Virus record (IMG/VR): IMGVR_UViG_3300042991_000483
Coordinates: 1-64,000 of that record
Strand: one strand, 5' to 3'
DNA length: 64,000 nucleotides
Source: a virus
The notes under the pieces are model-generated. The model saw only the letters and a program-made list of their open reading frames with translations, was not told where the DNA came from and ran no database searches. This document shows, piece after piece, positions 1 through 8,877 of the stretch. The position numbers were made by a program, and so were the translations under genes. Numbering within the stretch: position 1 is the first letter of the stretch; every line of letters begins with the position of its first letter.

Positions 1-887
1 TCGTCGAACACCACTATTCTGGGTTCACCGCCCTCAGTACGCAATGCTATATTCCACTCATCACTGGGCTGATCTTGAGTGTAGATGCGGTATTGCTGGG
101 TGACATCCATCGGCTCGACGACTAAGGTCTTGATCGTGCGCACAACTTTAGAGACGTTAACGGGGAGATACGCCTGCAAGGTGATATTGGCGGTGCACCG
201 GATAAGCCTCTCCCCCTCCGGCTCCAACGCCGATGTATCGACGACGCCCCCGAGCCTGACCATGATGATCTCGTCGAAGAAATACTCGGGCATTAGGAGT
301 CGGAAGTATCCGTTAGGCATGAAGGGTAGGAGTATCTGCTCTTGAATCATCTGCATCTCTGTCTGGTACTTCGTCCAAAAGTCTATCTGGTAAGGCAGGT
401 CTACCAAGTGGTATGTTGACTTGATTTCAGCATAATTGAGAAACTTATCCTCCGTAGGATCAATCCTGCGCCTTGCCGTCCGCTGCGTAGGACCCCTGTC
501 GTAGACCTTGGTGATGTCTTTCCTGACGAAGTTGATGGCGGGGAGTACCACCCTCTGCGTCATACTGCCTATGCCCTTAGTCTGGTCTATAGCGAACAGC
601 CTCTCTGGAGTGCCGAAGAGGATGTTCTTAATCGGAATGACCTCTCTTTCGTCAGCAGTTAGAGTCTCGAATGACTCCAGCCACTTCTTGACGAGGGTGT
701 CGTAGTAGTAAAGGGCTTTCGTATATGCGGCTCTAACCCCGACGTTCTGGAAGCCCAAGAGAATAGGCAGTGTCTTTGGCGGGCCCTCGCCCTTCCACCA
801 CCCCGCCTGAAGCCCTTCCTCGATGTCTGACGGAGAAATCGTGTAGCTGTATTTTACGTGGGAATTGTCTATGGGTTGCGCAGTCAT
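1..887 (-). CDS. Virion structural protein, possibly tail-completion (gp15-like), partial
   Basis: The gene is cut by the left edge of the window; about 295 N-terminal residues are visible. The start ATG overlaps the stop of the upstream gene (ATGA), so it is translationally coupled within the leftward neck-gene operon. A stretch near residues 140-170 (YQIDFWTKY, then QILLPFMPNG) resembles the segment in T4 gp15-type tail sheath stabilisers where a beta strand precedes an amphipathic helix ending in a LPYF-like motif. That family link is inferred from this short pattern and from position next to a neck-like gene, and is weak. No membrane segment or catalytic motif is visible. Confidence 0.5.
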   Translation of the reverse strand, partial: MTAQPIDNSHVKYSYTISPSDIEEGLQAGWWKGEGPPKTLPILLGFQNVGVRAAYTKALYYYDTLVKKWLESFETLTADEREVIPIKNILFGTPERLFAIDQTKGIGSMTQRVVLPAINFVRKDITKVYDRGPTQRTARRRIDPTEDKFLNYAEIKSTYHLVDLPYQIDFWTKYQTEMQMIQEQILLPFMPNGYFRLLMPEYFFDEIIMVRLGGVVDTSALEPEGERLIRCTANITLQAYLPVNVSKVVRTIKTLVVEPMDVTQQYRIYTQDQPSDEWNIALRTEGGEPRIVVFD

Positions 888-1360
888 GTAGCCTTCCCTC
901 CGAGGGCGTGTTCTAAGACGATTGCAGCCGCGCCCTCGTATAGCTTGGAACGGATGAAGGTGAAGATGGGAACCGGAGGTATTTCACGAGTGCCCATGTC
1001 TAGAGCGGCTGCAAATCGCTCATTGGGGAAGACAAAGTTTACGCCGTCCTCACCTATCTCCAATGTGGTGTCTCTGAGGTTGTCCTCGGCGAAAACGAGA
1101 ATGGCAGCCCCCTCGTCGGAGAGAGTCTTCGCATTCGGGTCGCCTGCACCAACCCTCGACTTCTCTTTCTCGTTTGCGGAGATAAGATTCTTGATAGTGA
1201 CTGCGTACAGACCCCACGCCTCTACCTTAGCCTCTGCCAAGATTTTATTCAAGTCTTTCTCATAATCAAACAAAGAAAAAGACTTCAAAGTCTCGGCGTC
1301 TGACTCTAGCTTCTGCTCCAGTATCTCGCCGACTTGAGTGAAGTGAACTTCTTTAGACAT
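884..1360 (-). CDS. Hypothetical protein in the neck/tail-connector operon
   Basis: A 158-residue protein not recognised. The sequence is mixed alpha/beta, mildly acidic, without signal peptide or membrane segment. It overlaps its downstream neighbour by four bases (ATGA), and its start lies directly beside the stop of the inserted GIY-YIG gene. The position between likely neck genes suggests a virion assembly role, which is inference only. Confidence 0.6.
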   Translation of the reverse strand: MSKEVHFTQVGEILEQKLESDAETLKSFSLFDYEKDLNKILAEAKVEAWGLYAVTIKNLISANEKEKSRVGAGDPNAKTLSDEGAAILVFAEDNLRDTTLEIGEDGVNFVFPNERFAAALDMGTREIPPVPIFTFIRSKLYEGAAAIVLEHALGGKAT

Positions 1361-1998
1361 TACATGCTCCCTTCCCTAACAAACTTAGCGTCCCTACCAG
1401 AAAACAAGTGAGCAAGCCTAGCCTGTTGTTCATCTGGGCGCAGATTCTGCCATCTCTGCTCCTGAGCCGAAGACATCTTTTTCCTTGTTTCTTCTTTCGC
1501 TTTAAGTCCTGCGCACCCATTAGGCTTTCCCGCCCTGGCCAAGGACATCTTCTTTCTGGTTTCTGCCGAAGGGCACCTTCCTCTTGATGTACTTCCTATC
1601 TTCCGTCTAGTCTCCTCGCTGTGCGAATACGAAGACGCTTTCTTTGCCTCTGAAATTCGTTTACAGTGAACTTCAGAATGCTTTGTTCCGAGACTGCTCC
1701 CGGCCGTCCGTAGGAAATTGTAGCCTCGTTCAGGAAGATATGATAGCTGGCTATCCAAATAAAACTGTTCTCGAGACAACAAGAGTTCCTTACCTATCAC
1801 TTCTTCGACCAAGACAAACACAAAAGAAGACTCCCCATATTTATCCCAGGCGGCTTGGAGATGAGCGTTTGGGTGCCTTCTCAAAATGAGATCCCGTTTG
1901 TGTCTAGACCAACGTACTTCTATCTTATTACTAGACCCGAAATACGGCTTCCCATTCAAAATATTGATGATAGCGTATACTCCCGAAAGAAAAGCCAT
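1360..1998 (-). CDS. GIY-YIG family homing endonuclease
   Basis: The N-terminus carries the GIY-YIG core (GVYAIINILNG, then YFGSS), followed by a conserved Arg/His segment (RWSRHKRDL). The C-terminal half has three or more NUMOD3-like DNA-binding repeats (HSEETRRKIG, SAETRKKMSLARAGK, KEETRKKMSSA). The start chosen is MAFLSGVYAI at 1998, immediately after the stop of the upstream gene; a longer reading frame upstream overlaps that gene and is unlikely. Such endonucleases are mobile and spread by cutting cognate alleles lacking the insertion. It sits cleanly between two structural genes, so it appears to be an intergenic insertion and not an intron resident. Confidence 0.88.
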   Translation of the reverse strand: MAFLSGVYAIINILNGKPYFGSSNKIEVRWSRHKRDLILRRHPNAHLQAAWDKYGESSFVFVLVEEVIGKELLLSREQFYLDSQLSYLPERGYNFLRTAGSSLGTKHSEVHCKRISEAKKASSYSHSEETRRKIGSTSRGRCPSAETRKKMSLARAGKPNGCAGLKAKEETRKKMSSAQEQRWQNLRPDEQQARLAHLFSGRDAKFVREGSM

Positions 1999-1999
1999 T

Positions 2000-2713
2000 T
2001 TACAAACTCCACTGAGCGAGGACCGCCCCACACTTCCATCGACGTGGCATATACAGCGTCTTATTGGAGGGCTTCACGCTCATTATTTCGTAACAGCTTT
2101 GAGGAACTTCGAATGGGAATATCACATCTCCTATGACAGGATCTCTTCCAAGCAATTTACGAAAGTAAACGATATTGAAATAGAATACGGAGGATCTCGT
2201 AGTATCTATAGAATGGGGGGTCATTAGCTGTTCAGGGTCTGATGGCGCATATATCCCGTATACTACTGTGGGATTTGTTTCGGTCAAGAAAGCAAACCGT
2301 GAGTTCTTTTCCAGTACTGCGCCATAATACTCCCTGGATGCAGACTCGTTGTAAGTGTCATTGAAGAAGGTTTGTTCTGCTCTATCTTTTATGGGATAGT
2401 AGCGCATACCTATGCCGTAAGTGAAAATGAAATCTTGGTCTGTGGTGTTAATGAGTTCGTGCTGTGGATCATCCGGCTGAAACACGGCCATGTCGTTCTT
2501 CTCAGGAACAAACGTACCTGGGAGGGTGGACATGAACTTGGTGAAGGGGATGATGTCTCCGGTACCCACCAACTTCCTATTGAACCTGTAACCGAAAGAC
2601 TCGAAGACGGAAGCCCCCGTCACGAGATCATTAGGATTATTTAAGGAGGCTTCGTTGGAAGTGTCCCTGTTGATGCCGTAATCGGTTACACCGACTTGGG
2701 TGCGTTCGGTCAT
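2000..2713 (-). CDS. Hypothetical virion protein (neck region)
   Basis: A 237-residue protein not confidently recognised. It is rich in aromatic residues and short beta-type segments, with no signal peptide or membrane helix, typical of phage connector or tail-completion proteins. Its start overlaps the stop of the upstream metalloprotease-like gene by one base. The homing endonuclease gene begins two bases past its stop, so its extreme C-terminus may have been altered by that insertion. The neck-protein assignment is by position only. Confidence 0.55.
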   Translation of the reverse strand: MTERTQVGVTDYGINRDTSNEASLNNPNDLVTGASVFESFGYRFNRKLVGTGDIIPFTKFMSTLPGTFVPEKNDMAVFQPDDPQHELINTTDQDFIFTYGIGMRYYPIKDRAEQTFFNDTYNESASREYYGAVLEKNSRFAFLTETNPTVVYGIYAPSDPEQLMTPHSIDTTRSSVFYFNIVYFRKLLGRDPVIGDVIFPFEVPQSCYEIMSVKPSNKTLYMPRRWKCGAVLAQWSL

Positions 2714-3525
2714 TATCCCCGTCCTGTATCCGGCAGATTAGATAACTCGGCGTTGATCATCTTATGCCCGACCTCGTTCCACTTCTTCCCCTTATCATAA
2801 AGCTCTTTCAAATACTCCACTTGCTCCGGCTTAGATTGTCCCACGGGGATATTACCTGAGAGTTTGAAAGTACTTATGCCATTGGTGAGGCTGAGGTCGT
2901 CTGAAATCACGAACCTACCGTCTTTCATTTGAGCGAAGTACTTCAGTCTTACCTCGTTCTTAGGAGTAAGACGAAGGGTGTAGGTCCAGCGAAATCCACT
3001 CCCATACGGGTATATCAAGAGCAAATACTCTTTTTTTGTACGATCCTGCACGTAGGCTTCATCAGACTTCTGTGTGATGAAACCACTCCCTACGACAGAA
3101 TTGATGTGGTCTGCGTACTTCCAAAACTCTTTTCCGTGCGAGTCTCCGAAAAGAAGACGCGAAGAAAGGTTTCCGTAGGTCCCTAGCAGCTGCTGTCCCC
3201 GCCTAAACTTATCGTGCAAATACTCAGCATGATGGCACATCTCATGAGCGACCACCCTCTCCATTGTTTTCTCGTCGGAGAGAATAGACTTCTGTAACTC
3301 TATAACCGTTCGCCCTCTATTTCCGTTTCTGATGGCGGAAACGAAAGCAAACCAAGAACAACGCCCCAACCACTTCGCTGCGTAATGATCAACGAATTTC
3401 AGGCCTGGAGGAGGGAGGGAATCATCTTCTCCCGACAAGAAAGAGTTCAACATAGACAAGTACTTGTCTATGAAAGCTTGCGCTATGTCCTCTTGCGCTT
3501 TGGATACTCGTACTTCTCGGAGCAT
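2713..3525 (-). CDS. SprT-like zinc metalloprotease domain protein
   Basis: A 270-residue protein with a zinc-protease signature HEMCHH (VVAHEMCHHAEYLHD) near residue 95, followed by a third potential ligand region (FGDSHGKEFW), as in SprT/Wss1-type peptidases. The start at 3525 was chosen because it follows the upstream stop by one base and has an AGGGG ribosome site; the longer open frame to 3702 overlaps the upstream gene. SprT-like proteins cut DNA-bound proteins, but in a phage neck operon it could also act in assembly. Substrate unknown. Confidence 0.72.
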   Translation of the reverse strand: MLREVRVSKAQEDIAQAFIDKYLSMLNSFLSGEDDSLPPPGLKFVDHYAAKWLGRCSWFAFVSAIRNGNRGRTVIELQKSILSDEKTMERVVAHEMCHHAEYLHDKFRRGQQLLGTYGNLSSRLLFGDSHGKEFWKYADHINSVVGSGFITQKSDEAYVQDRTKKEYLLLIYPYGSGFRWTYTLRLTPKNEVRLKYFAQMKDGRFVISDDLSLTNGISTFKLSGNIPVGQSKPEQVEYLKELYDKGKKWNEVGHKMINAELSNLPDTGRG

Positions 3526-3526
3526 G

Positions 3527-3901
3527 CTATCCCCTAACGAAATAGACACCGCCTTGGCCATCCTCTTCGATGGACAACTCTCCGAAGGCGTGGGCCATGT
3601 CTGTGAGGACATCCTCAATCTCCACTGGGTAATCCCCGTCCCAGAACCCGGCCCCATGACCGCAACGCGTAAGCCAAAGGTCATGAGCCACGAGTTCATC
3701 ATTCAAGTCGTAATCATATGTAGTAGCATTCATCTTCTCCGCGAAGGTGTCGAAGAAGCGATAGACATCTGCCTTCGCCTCTGCCTGTGCTTCCTCAGTG
3801 AAGTCCTCCGGAGAATACTTGTCGTCCAGCGGGGTATCGTCTTCCATAGAAGTGGATGCCCATAACGCCGTTTCCAGATACGCTCTCACGAGTCTGTCCA
3901 T
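3527..3901 (-). CDS. Conserved phage hypothetical protein
   Basis: A small acidic protein (124 residues) with the segment HDLWLTRCGHGAGFWD, which recurs in many short phage proteins of unknown function (usually written D-W-TRxGHGAGFWD). The acidic middle and the lack of membrane or signal segments suggest a soluble cytoplasmic protein. It sits upstream of the SprT-like gene and downstream of a neck protein gene. Confidence 0.7.
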   Translation of the reverse strand: MDRLVRAYLETALWASTSMEDDTPLDDKYSPEDFTEEAQAEAKADVYRFFDTFAEKMNATTYDYDLNDELVAHDLWLTRCGHGAGFWDGDYPVEIEDVLTDMAHAFGELSIEEDGQGGVYFVRG

Positions 3902-3924
3902 CTCTTCTCTCCTTTAGTGTTATG

Positions 3925-4749
3925 CTAGAACAAAATTACGGGCATGCCGAAACGTTGCCCCTCTAGATCCTCAATCAAGAACGCCATCTCTTCCTTAGCC
4001 TCAGCAAGAAGGATGTCGGCATCCTGTCCCACTGGCATGTCTCCGACTACGACGTTTGTTCCGTACCGACCCCTGATCCTACCCAGGACCTGCTTACATA
4101 TAGCTAGCGCATACTTCAGCACCCAGTCGTAGGCGTAGAGGTCAGACTGCGGAGTCCAATCCTCTAGACGTGGAAGAGCGAAATAAGCAATGACGATGTG
4201 ACGGTTGTCCGTCTGAGGCGTGGGCCAGACCTTGATACGCATGGGGTCATATAGTATCTCAAAAGTGGGGACGCCGCCAATGCGGTTAATACGAAGCTGC
4301 ATATGCTCCATAATGGCGTTGTAATAGGAGACGTCTAGGTTCCCGGTAAAGTTCACGTACATTTGGTAAGCGGTGTAGGTCTGTATCATGCCGATGATGG
4401 TATCTGGCATGTACTCGAAGGTGTTGTGCATGCCCACGAAGTCATCTGGCAACCTATAGACTCCCACACCGCGCTGAGTCACAACTTGCCAGTACTTCTC
4501 CGGCCTCTCAGCCAGAGACACGAACCTACGCAGGGCTTCCATTAAGGCGTCATCTATCTGGTCCGACGAGAGTTCAATCCTAACCTTCGGAGAACCGAGC
4601 CTTCTCAGTACCCATCCCCTGAGTCTACCGAGGTTATTCTCACCGGGGACGTAGGACGGGTCCAGGGGAATGCCTTCACCTGTCATTAACTGGCTGTCTG
4701 CGCCTGCGATTATCGCCCCCGGCGACCCATCGTTGCAGTTATCGGACAT
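3925..4749 (-). CDS. Neck protein, gp13-like head-completion
   Basis: A 274-residue protein. The segment VRIELSSDQIDDALMEALRRFVSLAE near residues 55-80 resembles the N-terminal helix region of T4 gp13-like neck proteins and head-tail adaptors (ELxxxQIxxAIxxALxxY). It is followed by a beta-rich middle (MRIKVWPTPQ) and a C-terminal helical part. In T4-like phages this protein closes the head after packaging and connects to the tail. Assignment rests on this pattern plus position among neck genes; moderate confidence. Confidence 0.6.
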   Translation of the reverse strand: MSDNCNDGSPGAIIAGADSQLMTGEGIPLDPSYVPGENNLGRLRGWVLRRLGSPKVRIELSSDQIDDALMEALRRFVSLAERPEKYWQVVTQRGVGVYRLPDDFVGMHNTFEYMPDTIIGMIQTYTAYQMYVNFTGNLDVSYYNAIMEHMQLRINRIGGVPTFEILYDPMRIKVWPTPQTDNRHIVIAYFALPRLEDWTPQSDLYAYDWVLKYALAICKQVLGRIRGRYGTNVVVGDMPVGQDADILLAEAKEEMAFLIEDLEGQRFGMPVILF

Positions 4750-4761
4750 GGACGTCTCCTG

Positions 4762-4986
4762 TTATGAAAAGATTTTATCCAGCCAAGTCGCCCTGTCATC
4801 CACGTCTTCTGGGTTTTTAGCGGCCCTTTCGACGGCTTCAGCTATCTGGTGCTGAGTGAAGAGGGCGGGGACAACGGCACCATCACCCCTAGTGATGTAG
4901 CAGGGGTAGTATTCGGTATTACTACCGAATCTCCTGTCGGCGTTAACTACTTTTTCGTCTTTGAACAAGCTAGATTTTACAGACAT
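4762..4986 (-). CDS. Small hypothetical protein
   Basis: A 74-residue protein, not recognised. It has a short beta-type middle (YYPCYITRGDGAVVPALFT) and a helical C-terminus. It is preceded by a strong ribosome site (GGAGGTGACCC before the ATG) and lies 12 bases upstream of the neck protein gene, in the same operon. Confidence 0.6.
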   Translation of the reverse strand: MSVKSSLFKDEKVVNADRRFGSNTEYYPCYITRGDGAVVPALFTQHQIAEAVERAAKNPEDVDDRATWLDKIFS

Positions 4987-5156
4987 GGGTCACCTCCGGA
5001 GATTCTGCCTATATCGCTAAAGCGCATGGAGAAGGATCCTCCATTGAGGTATGTTCTTTTGGGGACGAGTGGCGACGGAAGAGAATCAACTAATGGTCGC
5101 AAATGGCCATCTCACGACTATTAGACAAAAAGAAAGGGATTTGTACCAGACGCGAA

Positions 5157-5180
5157 AAGAGGAGGATTTCTCCTCCTCTT
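5157..5180 (-). terminator. Rho-independent terminator after the cold-shock gene
   Basis: A perfect 10-bp inverted repeat (AAGAGGAGGA / TCCTCCTCTT) with a 4-base loop, followed on the minus strand by TTTTCGCG. It lies 21 bases beyond the stop of the cold-shock gene. Confidence 0.8.
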
Positions 5181-5201
5181 CGTTAACGTCTTCTTGGGAT
5201 A

Positions 5202-5408
5202 CTAGTCCCTTACGGGCACCACGTTCGATGCCTGCGGACCTTTCGTTCCGTCTACGACGTCCAAAGAGACCTTCTGTCCTTCTTTGAGGGTCTTGAATCC
5301 ATCCATCTGAATGGCACTGTGATGGCAAAATACCTCAGGACCGCCATCTACCGAAATAAAGCCCCATCCCTTTGTGTCCGAGAAAAACTTCACTGTACCG
5401 TTTGCCAT
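5202..5408 (-). CDS. Cold-shock domain protein (CspA family)
   Basis: A 68-residue protein that is a complete cold-shock domain: [15 protein letters not shown] contains the RNP1-type KGWGFI motif, and VFCHHSAI is the RNP2-type motif (normally VFVHxS). These proteins bind single-stranded RNA or DNA and melt secondary structure. It is a single-gene unit with its own promoter-like element upstream and a terminator downstream, so it is probably expressed separately from the flanking structural genes. The first His of the HH pair replaces the usual Val. Confidence 0.93.
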   Translation of the reverse strand: MANGTVKFFSDTKGWGFISVDGGPEVFCHHSAIQMDGFKTLKEGQKVSLDVVDGTKGPQASNVVPVRD

Positions 5409-5481
5409 GTTACACTACTCCTGTGTTCGTTGCTGTGTTACATCCTGCTCAAACCATTTTGAGGGGATTATACACTGACAT

Positions 5482-5494
5482 CTTATGTAGCGTA
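5482..5494 (-). promoter_or_regulatory. Candidate phage promoter (CGCTA element)
   Basis: The minus strand reads TTTTTACGCTACATAAGA, a variant of the CGCTATATAAA element found repeatedly in this window. It lies about 75 bases upstream of the cold-shock start codon. Confidence 0.45.
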
Positions 5495-5533
5495 AAAACT
5501 GGATTTTTCTCTTAACCCCATACGGGCGAGGGT

Positions 5534-6289
5534 TTACCTTGACGCTTTATCCCATAAGTCAGTCACGAGGATGGGGTTGCCATGATCCGAAATATGCCAA
5601 AGGTTAGGGAAGAAACCTTCCCTCTCCATCTTCCTCCTGATCTTGGCGTAGATATTATCCCAATCCTCGTCGCCTTTGACCTGGAGCCAGGGCCTTCCAT
5701 ACTGAAAGAAGGTGATGTGGGGGCCTCGCTCACTATCGTCATAAGCGATGTCTCCGCTCTCCAGGTCAAACTCATCCTCAAAAGACTCTGGCTCCTCGTC
5801 ATCGGGTCTGTCTTCGTCATCTTCCGGATTAAACCTATCCTCTTGAGGGGGCTCGTAGTCTTCACCAGACTCCCCAAAATCGCTGGACGTGGATTCATTG
5901 AATCTGGATTCGACATGTAGGTTTTCCTCTGAGGCTTCACCGTTGAAGAAGACTTCGCCATCTTCTAAAAGGATCTCAACGGGGTCCGCGACTTGATAGT
6001 TCGGGAACCAATACACTGCGGTATACCCTGCTATCCCGCCGCTATCGTCCCTCTCAACGTCTGTGCCGAAGATAGGAGAGTCTGTAAGAGCTCCAACCTC
6101 CTCCGGCTGGATGAAGTCGATGGTACCGTCTTGAACATGCTCCTCCAGTAATGAGAAGAGGATGTCGTCAGACCTCTTATCACCATCCGCCATCTCCTCT
6201 ACTAAGGCTTCTTTCCCTTCAGGAGTGAGGGTGATAGTGATGCCATTTTCAGATACTCTCAATACGGTGAACGAGCCTTCGCCATTCAT
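5534..6289 (-). CDS. Hypothetical protein with acidic linker
   Basis: A 251-residue protein, not recognised. Residues roughly 120-180 are an acidic, Glu/Asp/Pro-rich linker (for example EDDEDRPDDEEPE), separating an N-terminal globular part from a compact C-terminal part (FFQYGRPWLQVKGDEDWDNI). It lies downstream of a coiled-coil protein gene with only nine bases between them. Function unknown. Confidence 0.6.
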   Translation of the reverse strand: MNGEGSFTVLRVSENGITITLTPEGKEALVEEMADGDKRSDDILFSLLEEHVQDGTIDFIQPEEVGALTDSPIFGTDVERDDSGGIAGYTAVYWFPNYQVADPVEILLEDGEVFFNGEASEENLHVESRFNESTSSDFGESGEDYEPPQEDRFNPEDDEDRPDDEEPESFEDEFDLESGDIAYDDSERGPHITFFQYGRPWLQVKGDEDWDNIYAKIRRKMEREGFFPNLWHISDHGNPILVTDLWDKASR

Positions 6290-6298
6290 GGACTACTC

Positions 6299-7057
6299 CT
6301 ATAACATCTCTTCTAAAGCGTTTGCGTACGCTCCTGAGACGGACTCTATGTCGGAGGCACTGGTAAAGATGTTCTTTACCTCTGCCCACTTCTTCTGAAG
6401 CCAAGACCCTACGCCCTCGTAGAGTCTCCGAGACTCTAGTCGCTGTGTCACAACTTGTCTAGGCGTCTCGGTTATGGCGATGAGTTGAGCGGTGAGGTTG
6501 TCGAGATGAGCGTCTACCTCTGCCATTACCTCTGGATGATTTTCCTTTAAGAACTTTACGATGTTCTTGTACTTGTCTGCCGCTGACAGGCTTCCTGGAG
6601 TCTTCTCTTCGTAGGATTCCCTGATGCCGACTATGACCTCTTGCACTCTGCGGAAATGGGCGGCGCCGGTTTCCAAGTTCTCAACGGATTTAGCCAGCAT
6701 TCCGAAGACTTTACGCCCGAGTTCCGTAACATCCCCTCGCAAACTCTTTTGCTTATCTCTGGGGTCGCCTTTCTTCGCCTCGGCTTCGGCTTCTATTCGC
6801 TTGATCTCTTCTTGCAGGGCGTCGATCTCTTCTTGTTTCTCCACGAGTTCCAAGACCATTTTCCCAAGGACGTCTCCGGCTTCCCTAATAGAAGGGGCTT
6901 CCTTCTGTGTCGGAAACGATTCCGGCCCCGTCTTAGCAAACCCTGTTTTCGGATATCCGTGAAGATGCCTTATAGCGTAGTCGTAGTCTTGATCTCTCTT
7001 ACCGGAAATGGATGTACTACGATGAGTCAAGTCCTCTGAGTAAAGGCTATTCTTCAT
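6299..7057 (-). CDS. Hypothetical coiled-coil protein
   Basis: A 252-residue mostly helical protein. Residues about 60-100 form a strong predicted coiled coil (VLGKMVLELVEKQEEIDALQEEI), with further long helices after it. No catalytic motif was seen. The AGAATATAC element lies 18 bases upstream of the ATG, and the gene follows the terminator of the capsid gene, so it starts a new transcription unit. Confidence 0.6.
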   Translation of the reverse strand: MKNSLYSEDLTHRSTSISGKRDQDYDYAIRHLHGYPKTGFAKTGPESFPTQKEAPSIREAGDVLGKMVLELVEKQEEIDALQEEIKRIEAEAEAKKGDPRDKQKSLRGDVTELGRKVFGMLAKSVENLETGAAHFRRVQEVIVGIRESYEEKTPGSLSAADKYKNIVKFLKENHPEVMAEVDAHLDNLTAQLIAITETPRQVVTQRLESRRLYEGVGSWLQKKWAEVKNIFTSASDIESVSGAYANALEEML

Positions 7058-7074
7058 TATACCACCTCCGCAAA

Positions 7075-7083
7075 GTATATTCT
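7075..7083 (-). promoter_or_regulatory. AGAATATAC element
   Basis: Minus-strand AGAATATAC, 18 bases upstream of the coiled-coil gene start, directly before its ribosome site. It is one of about fifteen near-identical copies in the window, most of them just upstream of genes. Confidence 0.4.
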
Positions 7084-7090
7084 CACGAAA

Positions 7091-7118
7091 TAAGAAAAGG
7101 GGAGACCGAAGTCTCCCC
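7091..7118 (-). terminator. Rho-independent terminator after the major capsid gene
   Basis: The stem GGGGAGAC / GTCTCCCC with a 4-base loop is followed on the minus strand by TTTTCTTATTT. It lies 27 bases beyond the capsid gene stop. Confidence 0.9.
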
Positions 7119-7144
7119 TTGCAGTGTGAGTGGTAATGTACGAC

Positions 7145-8851
7145 TTAGGCAGACATCCAATCGGTCGTGACGTTGCTGCCTTCGCTGACGCGGATTCTGG
7201 CATAGAAGAACTGCCCATCGAGCAGGGTCGTGCGTCCGAACCTGGTCATGATCATCCGCTTGTTGTTGTAGGTCTGAGGATCCCAGATGATCGGGGAGAG
7301 GGTGGCGGGGACATAGGGGCTGTAGATGTAGCCCGTGTTGCGGCTGTCCTGTCCCTTGTAACCCATGAGCAGAGTCCCCTTGGCGAGACGAGCATCCTTG
7401 TAGAGCTTGTACTTGGAGGTCAGGGTGCCGACGGGGACGATGCCGACTTCAGTGTCGAGGTCGTTGAGGCTGGCAGACTTGAAGTCGGGCAGGGACTCAA
7501 CGATGGTGGAAACGTCAGGGCTGCAGACGGCGAAGTTTGCGGGGCCCCTGAGGATACGGGTGTGGATGCTGTTGGCGACGTCGTTCATGAGCATCGGCAA
7601 CGTCTCCCACCACTCCTTGAGGGAGCCACGGTAAGCAGGCATGGACGTGTTCGCGCCGGAGGTGGGGGTGGTGCCAGGGAACTTGTTCCATGTTGCGGCG
7701 ATGCCGGCCATGTTGAGGAGGTCCTTCAGAACGATGAAGTCGATCTCGTTCATCAGTTCCTGAGTGAGGAGGTTGCTCAGAACCTCTTCAAGGCTTTCAC
7801 CCTGAAGGGCGTTGACGTCCTGAGCGGCTTCGAGTGACCACGTCGCCTGGAGCTTGTAGTCTTCGGCGACGATCGGGTGCGTTTCGAATTTCACGGAGAG
7901 GCTTGCGGGTGACGCCTGCTCAAGACCGTTGGCCACGAGAACGGGGCATCCGGCTTTCAGGAACACACCGTCATTGAAAATGGCTGCGGCAGGAGCATCA
8001 GGGGCACCGGGCTTATCGTAGGTGACGATGGACGCAACGTCACCGGCGAAGCATGTGATGACGAAGACGAGGGCCGCCTGCGTGTAGGTGGCGGGGGCGG
8101 AGCAAGCGAAGTGATCGCCAGCGCCTGGAGTTGCGCCGACGCCGTCGAAAACCACCGTGGGCCCGGAGATCTGAGTGAACTCGCCAGTCCAAGACGGGAG
8201 AGACGCGCCATAGGGAGCGGAATTGGTGAGGGTGAGAACACCAACGGCATCCGTGGCGGAAGAGGCTACATTGATCTGAAGCTTCGCCGTGAATGAGGCT
8301 GCACCAGACCAGGTATCCCACGTCTGACCAGTGCCGGTGCTTCCATTACCGGGAAGGAGAAGAGCGTTTGCACCGAAAGTTGCGGTGACAGTGGCGGTGC
8401 CGTTGTTAGTGATGGCGCCGTGAGGAGCGGCACCACCGACGATGGAGTCGAGGTACGGCCCAGACTCAAACGAACGCATGTAGATCCTGCGACCATCCAC
8501 AGCGCCCTGAGGCTTGAGGATTTCTTGGCCGGATGCCTCATAGAAGTACTTGAGGAAGATTGCGAGGCCGGTGGGGCCCGTCATCGGCTGGATGCCCACG
8601 AGTTCGGGGGCTACGAGGCGGGGGAAGACACGGCGGATTACAGGAAGGATGACCTTCTGGAATGCGCCTGCATCGCCGGAAAGAGTTGCCTCACGGAGGA
8701 GGGAACCTTTGTTGTAGTTGTTCTGGTTCTCAAGAAGGATGGCGAGGTTAGTGCGCTTCTCTTCGGTCTTGACGCCCTTGAGCCACTTCTCCCACTTCTT
8801 CGTGATCCCCGCTACATCTACACGGTTGTTGATGGGGACTGCTACTGGCAT
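7145..8851 (-). CDS. Major capsid protein, T4 gp23-like
   Basis: A 568-residue capsid protein of the T4 gp23 type (HK97 fold). The segment VIRRVFPRLVAPELVGIQPM (residues about 71-90) followed by TGPTG matches the conserved gp23 N-arm/spine region, and WSLEAAQDVNALQGESLEE with TQELMNEID matches the gp23 axial-domain region. A possible prohead-protease site (L-R-E then A, residues 52-55) fits the LxE/A cleavage rule, implying a removed propeptide. Residues about 145-305 form a Gly/Ala/Thr-rich beta segment inserted in the middle, probably an accessory surface domain. The order portal - core - protease - scaffold - capsid matches T4 genes 20-67/68-21-22-23. Confidence 0.95.
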   Translation of the reverse strand: MPVAVPINNRVDVAGITKKWEKWLKGVKTEEKRTNLAILLENQNNYNKGSLLREATLSGDAGAFQKVILPVIRRVFPRLVAPELVGIQPMTGPTGLAIFLKYFYEASGQEILKPQGAVDGRRIYMRSFESGPYLDSIVGGAAPHGAITNNGTATVTATFGANALLLPGNGSTGTGQTWDTWSGAASFTAKLQINVASSATDAVGVLTLTNSAPYGASLPSWTGEFTQISGPTVVFDGVGATPGAGDHFACSAPATYTQAALVFVITCFAGDVASIVTYDKPGAPDAPAAAIFNDGVFLKAGCPVLVANGLEQASPASLSVKFETHPIVAEDYKLQATWSLEAAQDVNALQGESLEEVLSNLLTQELMNEIDFIVLKDLLNMAGIAATWNKFPGTTPTSGANTSMPAYRGSLKEWWETLPMLMNDVANSIHTRILRGPANFAVCSPDVSTIVESLPDFKSASLNDLDTEVGIVPVGTLTSKYKLYKDARLAKGTLLMGYKGQDSRNTGYIYSPYVPATLSPIIWDPQTYNNKRMIMTRFGRTTLLDGQFFYARIRVSEGSNVTTDWMSA

Positions 8852-8877
8852 TTTTCACTCCATTGAGAGTTTTGTTC

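Noticed and set aside
7130-7837. Long rightward open frame opposite the capsid gene
   Set aside because: It is antisense to a clear gp23-like gene in a high-GC-third-position region; no ribosome site or family resemblance.
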